A stretch of DNA of 64,000 nucleotides from Streptomyces sp. NBC_00582 (lineage in GTDB: Bacteria; Actinomycetota; Actinomycetes; Streptomycetales; Streptomycetaceae): NCBI RefSeq assembly GCF_036345155.1, contig NZ_CP107772.1, positions 496,001-560,000 of the forward strand, in the 5' to 3' direction. Position 1 is the stretch's first letter. Each line of letters begins with the position of its first letter. The notes under the pieces are model-generated. The model saw only the letters and a list, made by a program, of their open reading frames with translations, did not search any database and had not been told where the DNA came from. Of this stretch, positions 16,465-24,444 are shown one piece after another. A program made the position numbers and the translations under genes.

Positions 16465-17166
16465 TCAGTAGCGGAGCCGGAACATTGCGCGCTCCCTGAA
16501 GTCGCCGGCCGTCGCGGCCGTCGCCAGCCGGCCCGCGAAGCGCTCGTAGGCCTCGTACTCGCCAGCGGTAAGGCCAACGCGCCTGGCGCCTGCGGCGAAG
16601 CGGGCCGGAGCTAGCGCGGCGGCCAGTACTTCGACGTCTTCGTCGGGGGCCAGGTTCAAGACCGCCACCGTCCGCTCGACCATGCCTGCGTAGTCGCCCG
16701 GACCTGCGACTCTCTCGATGTCCGCGAATCCGTCGGGGTGATGTGTGACCTGGAACGACGGGTTGGCTTTTGCGCCGGCGCGCAAAGTTCGTCGTACCCG
16801 CCTGAGGCCGCGCAGGTCCTCCTCGGCCACGGTGACGGGGTGGAGCGGGACGAGGCGTCTGCCGTCCGGGGCGCGGAGTCTGCTGCCGTGCGCAGGTTCA
16901 CCGTCGATGTCACGCAACGCCCGGCGGGTCCGCAGGATTTCGGGGAACGCGTGGTGCACGTTGCTCCAGGCGTCCAGCGAGCCCATTGCGTCCAGGCCCG
17001 TCAGCCTCTCCAGGCCGACAGGGTAGGCGGGCGCGACGTCGTCGGCGATGCCGTTCCGCCGCGCCGCCCAGGCGGCATGGTACGGCGCCAGCAGGCGTTC
17101 ACCGGTCATGTAGAAGTCGTACAGCCACTGGGGGTCCTGCGGGATGAGGCGAAGTGTGGCGGTCAC
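16465..17166 (-). CDS. hypothetical protein, 233 residues
   Basis: A soluble, Arg/Ala-rich protein beginning MTATLRLIPQDPQWLYDFYM, with no signal peptide or membrane span. Conserved-looking stretches include VHHAFPEILRTRRALRDIDG and VERTVAVLNLAPDEDVEVLA. Third-position GC bias supports a real gene. I recognise no family. Confidence 0.6.
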   Translation of the reverse strand: MTATLRLIPQDPQWLYDFYMTGERLLAPYHAAWAARRNGIADDVAPAYPVGLERLTGLDAMGSLDAWSNVHHAFPEILRTRRALRDIDGEPAHGSRLRAPDGRRLVPLHPVTVAEEDLRGLRRVRRTLRAGAKANPSFQVTHHPDGFADIERVAGPGDYAGMVERTVAVLNLAPDEDVEVLAAALAPARFAAGARRVGLTAGEYEAYERFAGRLATAATAGDFRERAMFRLRY

Positions 17167-17505
17167 CGGGGTTCTCCCTTACGGCAGTTGAAGCGCCACG
17201 ACCCGATCGGGGCAATGACCACTCCGAATAACGTCACATTGACATTAAATCATGTCACTGCGACGAAATCAGTCGCGGCGGATGGGTGTAAGCCTGTCGA
17301 TGCGCGCGGGAGAGAGGTCGTGCCGCAAGCGGTGCTCGTGAAGCGCGAGCACCGCAAGGACGTGCCGGGCCAGGGCGCGGACACTCGCCCACGTAAGGAA
17401 TGGATCGCGGGTTGTCCCTGACGATGTGCCCTCCGCCTTCGAGGAGTCAGACGCCAGCCGTCTACGATGGGCCTGCATATACGCTGGCGGGAGGGAGTCG
17501 GGGCC
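17167..17505. other. AT-richer intergenic region upstream of the BlaI gene
   Basis: This 339-bp region includes an unusually AT-rich patch (about 17225-17265) between the minus-strand hypothetical gene and the plus-strand BlaI gene, so it probably holds both promoters. On the minus strand, 17269-17410 reads like a short coding tail (LAVLALHEHRLRHDLSPARI) of unknown origin. Confidence 0.35.
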
Positions 17506-17880
17506 ATGCGGCGGCTGGGGGATCTTGAGGCCGAGATCATGGACCGGCTCTGGAGCTGGAAGCGTCCGGCAACGGTGCGCGAGATAGTCGACGACATCAA
17601 CGAGACTCGGCCGGTCGCCTACACCACGGTGATGACCGTGACGAACATCCTGTACACCAAAGGCTGGTTGCTGCGCGTCAAGCAGGGCCGGGCCTGGGTG
17701 TACACCCCGGTCCGCAGCCGGGAGGCGTACGCAGCCGCGCTCATGGAGGACGGTTTGGGTGCGAGTCAGGACCGGCCGGCCGCACTGGTCCACTTCGTCG
17801 AGAACATGTCCGCCGACGAGGTCGCCGCCTTGCGCAAGGCCCTGCGGAACGTGAGCCGGCAGTCCAGGGCGAATCAGTGA
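17506..17880 (+). CDS. BlaI/MecI/CopY-family repressor
   Basis: A 124-residue winged-helix repressor: LGDLEAEIMDRLWSWKRPAT, VREIVDDINETRPVAYTTVM and a dimerisation tail with VHFVENMSADEVAAL. The ATG at 17506 is chosen because it gives the standard MRRLGDLE start; upstream codons are extra. BlaI-type proteins bind a TACA/TGTA-like dyad and are released when the partner metalloprotease cleaves them. It overlaps the M56 protease gene by 4 bp (GTGA), the classic repressor-sensor pair. Confidence 0.88.
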   Translation: MRRLGDLEAEIMDRLWSWKRPATVREIVDDINETRPVAYTTVMTVTNILYTKGWLLRVKQGRAWVYTPVRSREAYAAALMEDGLGASQDRPAALVHFVENMSADEVAALRKALRNVSRQSRANQ

Positions 17881-18788
17881 ACACGGCCCCTGCCCTGGTC
17901 GGATACACGGCAGCGGTGGGGTTCGTCGCCCCGCGTGTTCTGCTGCGCAGCAGTTGGCCACACCGGGCTCCCGCCCTGGCGGCGGCAGTGTGGCATGCCG
18001 TGGCGGTCTCGTTCTCCATCGCTGTCGCGCTCAGTGCGGCAAGTCTGGTGATGCCGAACGACCACCTGCACGCGGGGCTGGCCGGACTGCTGCGCACATG
18101 CGGGTTGGGCGCGGGCGCTCTTCGACCCGACCCCGACATCGCCGACCGCCTGGCCGTCGGCATCCCCGCCGTCCTCGGGGTCGCCCTCGGCGTGAGCTTC
18201 GCCTTCCACCTCGTACGGGCCCGCCGGGTGCGCACTCAACACCGGGCTGCTGTCGATCTGGTGGGGCGTCACTCAACCCGCCTCTGCGCCACCGTCCTTC
18301 CGTACGACGTCCCCGCCGTGTACTGCCTGCCCGGCCGCCGTCCGCGGGTCGTGATCAGCGAGGCGGCCGTGCGCCGGTTGACGCCCCAGCAACTCGACGC
18401 CGTGCTGGACCATGAACAGGCCCACATCGCGGGCCGTCACCACTTGGTGCTGGCCGCCGCGGAAGCCTTCCATGCGGTCTTCCGCTGGGTTCCGCTCGCC
18501 CGCCACGTCCGGGAGCAGACGGCGCTGCTGGTGGAGATGATCGCCGACGACCGGGCGCTGCGCCGTCACTCCCGCGATGTGCTGGCCACGGCCATGTACG
18601 AAATGGCAGCGGCGCGCGCCCCGAAGGGCGCTCTCGCCGCCGGCGGACGGACGGTGCTCATTCGCCTGAAGCGGGTGCTCGGTCCGCGCACGGCTCCGCA
18701 CCCGGCTCTGTGGGGGTCCATGGCCGTCCTGGCCGTCACCGTTCCTCTGCTTCCACTGCTGCTCGCCTGCCCGTTCGGACTCGGCTGA
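17877..18788 (+). CDS. M56-family membrane metalloprotease (BlaR1-like)
   Basis: A 303-residue protein with four hydrophobic spans (about 5-22, 38-60, 92-112 and the C-terminus) and a cytoplasmic zinc protease domain with HEQAH at residues 179-183, the HExxH metal site, followed by the E-M-I-A-D-D third ligand region near 224. It lacks the extracellular penicillin-binding sensor of BlaR1. GTG start overlapping the blaI stop by 4 bp. It probably cleaves the paired BlaI-like repressor in response to an unknown signal. Targets are not evident here; no beta-lactamase is adjacent. Confidence 0.85.
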   Translation: MNTAPALVGYTAAVGFVAPRVLLRSSWPHRAPALAAAVWHAVAVSFSIAVALSAASLVMPNDHLHAGLAGLLRTCGLGAGALRPDPDIADRLAVGIPAVLGVALGVSFAFHLVRARRVRTQHRAAVDLVGRHSTRLCATVLPYDVPAVYCLPGRRPRVVISEAAVRRLTPQQLDAVLDHEQAHIAGRHHLVLAAAEAFHAVFRWVPLARHVREQTALLVEMIADDRALRRHSRDVLATAMYEMAAARAPKGALAAGGRTVLIRLKRVLGPRTAPHPALWGSMAVLAVTVPLLPLLLACPFGLG

Positions 18789-19050
18789 CCGGTCGGTGCC
18801 TCGGCATGGCGCTCATGACAACGACTGGCTTTATCAAGACATCTGGTCTCTGTCACTCCCATCTGTCTTCAGGGCAGTCGCTTCGTACGCATCGAGCTGA
18901 GGCATGCCCGGGGCCGGGCCTGCCCCTACCACTCGGCCTGTGGCCGGCGCACTCTGCGGGCGCAGAACCTGACCCGGAGATCAGGCTCTCGCTCACGACC
19001 ACTCCTCAAAGGCTGAGGATGCAGGAGGTCGCCCGGTCGCCGAGAGGCAC

Positions 19051-20655
19051 TCAGGCCTGGTAGGCGACGTTCGCCATCATCCCGGCCTCGCCGTGGTAGG
19101 CGTTGTGGCAGTGCAGCATCCACTGGCCGGGGTTGTCGGCGTCGAAGAAGACGGACAGCTTCTTCTTGGGCAGCACGATCGCGGTGTCCTTGCGCGGCCC
19201 GGAGTCGCCGATCTGGTACGTGTGGCCGTGCAGGTGCATCGGATGCCACATGGTGGTGTCGTTCACGAAGTCGAGTCGTACACGCTGGCCCTTCTCGATG
19301 AGGAGGGGGTTCGCCTCGGGATCCGCCATGTCGAACGGCTTGCCGTTGATGGCCCAGTTGTACGTGTCCATGCCTCCGGTCAGCTTGATCTGGTGGGTGA
19401 CGTCGGTCTTGGCGGGCTTCAGGCGCACGTCAGCGGCGGCGCGCAGCTGGGACGCCGTCATGATCATGCCGTTGAGTTCTTTCGGACGGACCGTCGCGGA
19501 CGGCCTGCCTCCCGATCCGGTGCGGACCAGGGCGAGGCCGTTCGCGTCCTTGCCCTCGGCCAGGGCGACGAGGGGGAAGACACCGTTGCCGAGGGTGACG
19601 AGGACGTCGTAGCGCTCCCCCATGCCGACGAGGAGGGCGTCGACCTCCTGGTGCTGGACCGGGAAGCCGTCGGTGTGGGTGATGGTCAGCCTGTGGCCGC
19701 CGAGCGCGACCCGGTAGGCGGTGTCCCCGCCCGCGTTGATGATGCGCAGGCGCACCTTCTTGCCGGGCTTGCCGGTGTACACGTCCGGGTCGGTGGCGAC
19801 CCGGCCGTTGATCAGATGGTGCGGGTATTTCACGTCGCCGGCGTCTCCGCCGAGCAGTTCGCTGTCGGCGCCCATGAGCATGAACTTCGTCGACATGCCG
19901 CCGGACGAGGAGGCGGAGGAGGACGCTGAGTCGCGCCCCATGTCCATGTCCCCCATGTCGTGGCCGTCCATGCCGCTGGAACCGGAGCTGCTGGTCCGTC
20001 CCATGTCCATGCCGCCCATGCCCTGCTCGAGCTCGGCGAAGACCTCGTCGGGGGTGCCGGTGACGCCGTCGACCCAGTCGTCGAGGAGGACGACCCACTC
20101 GTCGTCGTAGGCGAGCGTCTCCTTGGGGTCCTCGACGATCAGTGGGGCGTACAGGGCGCGATCGAGCTGGACGCCGACGTGGGGGTGGAAGAAGTACGTG
20201 CCCGGGGCGTCGGCGATGAACCGGTAGGTGAAGGTGGAGCCGGCCCGGACGGCGGTCTGGGTGGCGGGCGGCACTCCGTCCATGTCGTTGCGCAGGGCGA
20301 TGCCGTGCCAGTGGATCGACGTGGCCGTCTTGCCGGGGAGTTGGTTGGACAACTCGGCGATCAGAGTGTCGCCGACGGAGAGCCGGACCTCCCTGCCCGG
20401 GGCGTTTCCGTCGAAGGCCCAGGTCTTCGGCATGAGGCCGCCGCCCAGGTCGATCATCGCGGATGCGGCGTTGAGGGTGACCTTCTGCCGTCGGCCCGTG
20501 CTGGTTCGCTTCTTCTCGGTGGCGGCGACCGCGGACCCGGTCGGGTCGACGAGGGCGCTTCCGTTGCCCGGGCCACCGCTACAGGCGGCGAGCGCGCCGG
20601 CCCCGGCGACTCCGAGACCTGCGAGCAGGACGGAACGGCGGTTGATGCTGTTCAT
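19051..20655 (-). CDS. multicopper oxidase (copper detoxification type)
   Basis: A 534-residue exported protein with a twin-arginine-like leader (NRRSVLLAGLG) and lipobox-like LAAC near residue 25. All four copper motifs are present: HWHG (115-118), FHPHV (156-160), HPMHLHGH (471-478) and HCHNAYHGEAGM (515-526), which carries type 1 and type 2/3 ligands. A Met/Asp/Ser-rich insert (about 214-260) is typical of copper-resistance oxidases and may bind Cu(I). It probably oxidises Cu(I) or phenolics outside the membrane. It lies downstream of a Met-rich membrane protein gene on the same strand, 74 bp apart. Confidence 0.9.
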   Translation of the reverse strand: MNSINRRSVLLAGLGVAGAGALAACSGGPGNGSALVDPTGSAVAATEKKRTSTGRRQKVTLNAASAMIDLGGGLMPKTWAFDGNAPGREVRLSVGDTLIAELSNQLPGKTATSIHWHGIALRNDMDGVPPATQTAVRAGSTFTYRFIADAPGTYFFHPHVGVQLDRALYAPLIVEDPKETLAYDDEWVVLLDDWVDGVTGTPDEVFAELEQGMGGMDMGRTSSSGSSGMDGHDMGDMDMGRDSASSSASSSGGMSTKFMLMGADSELLGGDAGDVKYPHHLINGRVATDPDVYTGKPGKKVRLRIINAGGDTAYRVALGGHRLTITHTDGFPVQHQEVDALLVGMGERYDVLVTLGNGVFPLVALAEGKDANGLALVRTGSGGRPSATVRPKELNGMIMTASQLRAAADVRLKPAKTDVTHQIKLTGGMDTYNWAINGKPFDMADPEANPLLIEKGQRVRLDFVNDTTMWHPMHLHGHTYQIGDSGPRKDTAIVLPKKKLSVFFDADNPGQWMLHCHNAYHGEAGMMANVAYQA

Positions 20656-20729
20656 GATGGGGGTGTCCTCTGTGTCGTACTGCCGATGTGGTCGCGAAGG
20701 GACGGCACATCGCGCGCCGTCCGGCGCGG

Positions 20730-21203
20730 CTATATGCGCAGTTGCGAGAGGACAGTCAGGTCCGGCGGAGCCCGCCCGACCGCGGTACGAGGTGTACTCA
20801 CGGCCGCCGCGGACTGGGGGTTCGCCAGCGACTCGAACACGGCCTGACCGGGTACGGCGAGTTGGACGGAGGTGAGACTCCCCGACGAGCAGTGCTGCAT
20901 ACCGGGCATGCCGCACTCGCCCATCCCGACGTTGTCCGAAGAGGCGTCCGAGACGGATGGCGCCGCAGCATCCGGCATCACGTGGGCGTCCAGGCGGGCC
21001 CCCGGCATGGCAAGCCCGCCGTGCACCGAACCCGACATCATGTGGCCGGCCTGGGCGGCAGAGGGCATGGAGGACGAGGCCCCCATCGCGGACGTCTCAT
21101 GGTGGACGAGCACGGCCAGCGCGACGCACAGGATGAGCACCACCCCGTACGCCCACCGGACGGCCGCGCCGCCCCGTGCTGTCCGTATCGCCATGAGCTC
21201 CAT
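20730..21203 (-). CDS. Met/His-containing membrane protein (DUF6153-like)
   Basis: A protein of about 157 residues with an N-terminal span (WAYGVVLILCVALAVLVHH) and an external domain rich in Met, His and Ser (GHMMSGSVHGGLAMPGARLD, then MGECGMPGMQHC). It resembles the small DUF6153 proteins found beside copper genes, but I cannot verify this. The ATG at 21201-21203 is taken; an in-frame ATG at 21192-21194 is an alternative. It lies upstream of the multicopper oxidase and 39 bp downstream of a CsoR-like palindrome. Confidence 0.65.
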   Translation of the reverse strand: MELMAIRTARGGAAVRWAYGVVLILCVALAVLVHHETSAMGASSSMPSAAQAGHMMSGSVHGGLAMPGARLDAHVMPDAAAPSVSDASSDNVGMGECGMPGMQHCSSGSLTSVQLAVPGQAVFESLANPQSAAAVSTPRTAVGRAPPDLTVLSQLRI

Positions 21204-21241
21204 CCGTGTGCCGTGCTGACCGATCACCGGAGTCCGCATCC

Positions 21242-21256
21242 TACCCCCAGGGGGTA
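21242..21256. promoter_or_regulatory. CsoR-type copper operator
   Basis: TACCCCCAGGGGGTA is a perfect palindrome around a central base, matching the pattern of CsoR operators in actinobacteria (TACCCC...GGGGTA). It lies 39 bp upstream of the Met-rich membrane protein gene, in the control region divergent from the DUF5134-like gene. It would repress the copper genes until Cu(I) loads CsoR. The csoR gene itself is not in this window. Confidence 0.65.
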
Positions 21257-21551
21257 CCCGACCGCTCGCCTCACCGACGCCGCCCCTACGTCGCAACGCC
21301 GCCACAGAAATGCGGAGCCTCGCCTGACCTGCCCACATGCGGAGGCTGACGGCATCTGCGCCTTCGCTTACGGCGGTGGACACAGTCGGACCACCACGGG
21401 GAATCTCCCCACACCTGAACAGCCTCCAGTCCAGCGACGTACTAAGGATCCTAGGAGATGGCGCCCACGCGGTCGCACCGCGGGGCGCACCCCGTGACAG
21501 GCAGAGTCCGCGGCGCGGATCGGACGCGCTCGGACGTTCGGGAAGGTGAAG

Positions 21552-22436
21552 ATGGGAACTCTCGCGCTCAGTTGGGCCATCGCGTCAGTCGCCGCCCTCG
21601 TGGCCGCGGTCAGCGCGGTCCGGGTCGCCACCACCAGCGGCGAGGCCCGCTTCGCGGCGGGGGGCGATCTGCTGATGGGCGTGTGCATGGTCGCCATGTC
21701 GCTGCCCGCGACAGTCGCGTGGTACGCGGGCTACGGCATGTGGTGGGCGGTGGCGTTCGGCACCCTCGGACTCGGCGGCGTGGCAATGACGGTCAAGCAC
21801 ACCCGCACGCACGGGTGGAAGCACGGCCGCCACTGGGTGCACCTCATCGTGGGGAGCGCAGGTATGGCGATCATGACGCTTGCCATGACGAGCACGTCAT
21901 CCGGACCGGTGCTGGCCCTGGGCGGCTCGTCCATGACACACATGCCGGGGATGGAGAACATGGCGAGCACGACGGCCTCCGACCAGATGGCGGGCATGGA
22001 GTCCATGCCCGAGATGGAGGGGATGGAGTCCATGGAGGGGATGGGTTCCCCGCACGGGATGGACATGCCCGGTATGACAAAGGCCGCGGCCGACACCGGC
22101 TCGTCCTCGGTGTGGCGGTTCGTGCTCGTGGCGCTTGCCGTGTACTTCCTGCTGTCGATCGGCGCATCCGTGTGGGCGAGGGTGCGGGGCACCGATCGGG
22201 CCGGTCGAAGCTCCGACTCGCGCTTCAGCTGGGGGCGCTGGCTGCTCGCAATGCCGGACACGGTGTTCGTCTTCCTGGCATCGCTGACGATCTCGGTGTG
22301 GGACCGGACCAGGATGGCGCAGCGGTCGGGCCATGGTCGGCGCCGCAAACTCGGCGCCGCGCCCGACGCGGCCCTTGCCGCCCATCTCGGCATGGGCGGG
22401 ACCATGTCCGCGATGCTGCTGATGATGGTCGCTTGA
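21552..22436 (+). CDS. DUF5134-like Met-rich membrane protein
   Basis: A 294-residue protein with four to six hydrophobic spans in the first 120 residues (WAIASVAALVAAVSAVRVA; YGMWWAVAFGTLGLGG) and a loop with dense Met/His (MTHMPGMENM, then MEGMESMEGMGSPHGMDMPG) that could bind Cu(I). A last span is near residue 185. The ATG at 21552 is chosen for GGAAGG spaced 5 bases upstream; a GTG at 21546 is an alternative. The DUF5134 assignment is tentative. It is divergent from the CsoR-like operator. Confidence 0.65.
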   Translation: MGTLALSWAIASVAALVAAVSAVRVATTSGEARFAAGGDLLMGVCMVAMSLPATVAWYAGYGMWWAVAFGTLGLGGVAMTVKHTRTHGWKHGRHWVHLIVGSAGMAIMTLAMTSTSSGPVLALGGSSMTHMPGMENMASTTASDQMAGMESMPEMEGMESMEGMGSPHGMDMPGMTKAAADTGSSSVWRFVLVALAVYFLLSIGASVWARVRGTDRAGRSSDSRFSWGRWLLAMPDTVFVFLASLTISVWDRTRMAQRSGHGRRRKLGAAPDAALAAHLGMGGTMSAMLLMMVA

Positions 22437-22537
22437 GGGCCGGACACGAGGGGCGCCAGGCAAGTTGGGGCCAGCTCCTCTTCGGAGGGCTCTCCCCCAG
22501 GACTGCCCATGCATCCAGATCCTCGCAGGAGATCTCT

Positions 22538-22628
22538 GATGGACGCCTTCACCGCGACCGTCAACTTCGCCACCGAGAAGGCGAAGGTGTCGTACCCGGA
22601 CGGCGTCGAGATCGCCGATTTGATCACA
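22538..22628 (+). pseudogene. copper P-type ATPase, metal-binding-domain fragment
   Basis: A single frame reads TATVNFATEKAKVSYPDGVE then IADLI, which matches the end of the heavy-metal-associated domain of CopA-type copper ATPases (G-V-T-A-T-V-N-F-A-T-E-K-A). Both sides are lost; about 30 codons survive. It shows that a CopA gene once belonged to this copper island. Confidence 0.6.
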
Positions 22629-22658
22629 ATAGGGCGATCTGCCTCCTCCAAACGCCTC

Positions 22659-23147
22659 TCAGGCTCGCGATTCCTCGTTTGGTTGCGGGTTGCGGTGTTC
22701 GAGCACGGCCTCATAGGAGCGGAGTGCGGTGACGACGGTGGCGCGTTCGGTGGGTGTCAGGCCACTCATGACGTGCTCCCAGGCGGTGGCGCTGCCGGAG
22801 AGCCAGGCGCGGATCGGTGCGGCGTAGGCCGGGGTGATGGCGATGATACGGCGGCGACGGTCGGCGGTGTCGGCGGTCCGCCCCAGGACGCCCGGCCGTA
22901 CCAGTTCGCTCACCATCAGGCTGACGGTCGTCGGCGCCAGGTCCAGCCGATCGGCGAGCTCGTTGACGCTGGCGGGGCCGTCGTATTCGAGGTGGGCCAG
23001 TAGAGCCAGATGCCGAGGCGCCAGGTCGAGATCCCTCAACTGCGGCGGCATGGGCAGGCGCTTGGCGCGGCCGACGAGCCTGGGCATGAGCAGCAGCAGC
23101 GCGCGGACGGCCTCATCGACGAGGATACCCCTGGGTTCGGTGGACAT
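22659..23147 (-). CDS. MarR-family transcriptional regulator
   Basis: A 162-residue winged-helix protein: LAPRHLALLAHLEYDGPASV, VNELADRLDLAPTTVSLMVS (recognition helix) and the wing DTADRRRRIIAIT. The ATG at 23145-23147 follows GGGAAGG with 6-base spacing. It is divergent from a tautomerase-like gene; the 63-bp gap contains interlocking dyads (23166-23196), probably its own operator. Such MarR proteins are usually released by phenolic or oxidising ligands. Confidence 0.85.
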   Translation of the reverse strand: MSTEPRGILVDEAVRALLLLMPRLVGRAKRLPMPPQLRDLDLAPRHLALLAHLEYDGPASVNELADRLDLAPTTVSLMVSELVRPGVLGRTADTADRRRRIIAITPAYAAPIRAWLSGSATAWEHVMSGLTPTERATVVTALRSYEAVLEHRNPQPNEESRA

Positions 23148-23165
23148 CGGCAGCCTTCCCCAATA

Positions 23166-23196
23166 CCTTTGCATTCAAAGCCTTTGACACCAAAGG
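23166..23196. promoter_or_regulatory. nested inverted repeats, probable MarR operator
   Basis: The outer arms CCTTTG (23166-23171) and CAAAGG (23191-23196) enclose an inner dyad CAAAG-C-CTTTG (23176-23186). The site sits between the divergent MarR and tautomerase-like genes, where an autoregulatory operator is expected. Confidence 0.55.
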
Positions 23197-23210
23197 AAAT
23201 GAGGTCCACT

Positions 23211-23591
23211 GTGCCGCATCTGACCGCCGATCTTCCAGAGACCAGGCTGGCGGGCAACGAACGCGCGCTCGTGACCGCCCTGACCGAGGCGATCGTCGGG
23301 GTCTACGGCGAGTGGGCACGGCCGCTGGTGAGCGTCCGGCTGTTCGGCGTTCCCGCGGGCCGCTTCGCTCAGGGGGGTGTGGCCGTGGACACCAGCGCTT
23401 CGGTCACGTTGGGCGTCCGGTCAGGTGTGTTCGAACGCGCTGACGCCGCCGAGATCACCATTCGCCTCGGCGCCGCCCTGACCGACGCCGTCACCTCGGT
23501 CCTGGGCGAGGATCTCCGCCCCGGGACCATGGTCGAACTCCTCGCCTCTCCTCCTGAGCGCACTTTCGTCGGCGGCGCCCTCGCGCCGTGA
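23211..23591 (+). CDS. tautomerase-superfamily protein
   Basis: A 126-residue protein. The GTG start at 23211 gives M-P-H-L..., which exposes the N-terminal proline used as catalytic base in this superfamily, and it has GAGG six bases upstream. The body (ETRLAGNERALVTALTEAIV, then SVRLFGVPAGRFAQGG) is consistent with a tautomerase/MIF-like fold at the usual monomer length. An in-frame ATG 12 bases upstream would hide the proline. It is divergent from the MarR regulator and is probably its target. Confidence 0.65.
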   Translation: MPHLTADLPETRLAGNERALVTALTEAIVGVYGEWARPLVSVRLFGVPAGRFAQGGVAVDTSASVTLGVRSGVFERADAAEITIRLGAALTDAVTSVLGEDLRPGTMVELLASPPERTFVGGALAP

Positions 23592-23660
23592 CCACTCCGC
23601 GCCGGCCGGATCTGCGGCTGTGCGAAGCAAAGCCGCTGCAGCGAAGAAGTTCACGGCAAC

Positions 23661-23760
23661 GCCCCGGTGCGATCGTGACGTCGAAGGCGGTGAACCGGCC
23701 GAGCGTCTTACTCATCATCAGATGGCGGACGGTGAAGGCGATCTCGGAATGGACCGGGGG
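23661..23760 (-). pseudogene. YceI-family protein fragment
   Basis: The minus strand reads YPPVHSEIAFTVRHLMMSK then TLGRFTAFDVTIAPG, the N-terminal signature of YceI-like lipocalin-fold proteins (D-x-x-H-S-x-I-x-F-x-V-R-H-x-M-x-S-K-x-x-G-x-F). The rest of the gene is missing on both sides; about 33 codons remain. Confidence 0.65.
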
Positions 23761-23787
23761 ATAGCGAGGGGCGCGGTGACGGCGCGT

Positions 23788-24234
23788 TCAGGGCTCGAGG
23801 TCGATGACGCCCTTGCCGGAAGTGATGTCTAGCGGCACGGACACCTGGTCGTGGGCGATCAGCCAGGTGCCGTCGATCTTGCGCAGGCCGTAGGTGACCC
23901 TGACCCACATGCCGCTCGTGGCCGACCCGTTCTTCAGCGTGCCGCTGAGGCGGGCGAAGGCGTGCCCGAAGGCAACGTCGTCGCCCACGACAAGGGTCAG
24001 GTCGCGGATCTCATAGGTGACGGTCTCGAAGAACACGAACACGTTCGCCCAGTTCCGGGCCTTGGCCTCGATCCCGACGTGCTGCAGCGGCGGCTCGACG
24101 TCGAAGGACACGACGTCACTCGTGTAGAGCACCTTCAGGCCCTCGAGGTCCTTGTCCCGGAGCCGGTCGATGATCTCGTCGATCTGTCGGCGGATCTGGG
24201 CCTCGTCCGTCTCGTCCATCTCGTACGTCGTCAT
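23788..24234 (-). CDS. SnoaL-like (NTF2-fold) protein, SgcJ/EcaC type
   Basis: A 148-residue single-domain protein: EAQIRRQIDEIIDRLRDKDL, TSDVVSFDVEPPLQHVG, and the closing WLIAHDQVSVPLDI (final strand with the W-x-I-x-H-x-H/Q-x-S motif). It matches the SnoaL-like NTF2 family of small hydrolase/isomerase or ligand-binding proteins. Its start lies 13 bp from the left end of the IS110 element, so its natural promoter has been displaced. Before insertion it would have been divergent from the LysR gene at 25768. Confidence 0.8.
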   Translation of the reverse strand: MTTYEMDETDEAQIRRQIDEIIDRLRDKDLEGLKVLYTSDVVSFDVEPPLQHVGIEAKARNWANVFVFFETVTYEIRDLTLVVGDDVAFGHAFARLSGTLKNGSATSGMWVRVTYGLRKIDGTWLIAHDQVSVPLDITSGKGVIDLEP

Positions 24235-24248
24235 GGCAGGTCCCTAAG

Positions 24249-24444
24249 AATGTGAGGCGGTCCGGGAGGACCGGGTGTGGCTGATGGCGGGTTGTCGCTT
24301 GTGACTCGAAAGGAATGGCCGCCCGGTCCTCCAGGACGCTCCGACCACTGATTGAGAACTGCGGTCATCGCTGGTTAGGGACCTGTCGGCGGGGTGTTCT
24401 TCGGACCGTGAACTGCCGGTCATGAGGAAGATGGAGCGACGGCT
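24249..24444 (+). ncRNA. candidate IS110 bridge-RNA region
   Basis: IS110-group elements encode a guide (bridge) RNA in the non-coding end upstream of the transposase. Here that end holds a perfect 11-bp stem (GGAGGACCGGG at 24265-24275 with CCCGGTCCTCC at 24322-24332) closing a 46-base loop, and a GTC...GAC mini-hairpin within it. TTAGGGACCTG at 24375-24385 is the exact complement of the DNA just outside the left end (24237-24247), which could be a target-guide match or a closing stem. Inferred from structure only. Confidence 0.4.
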
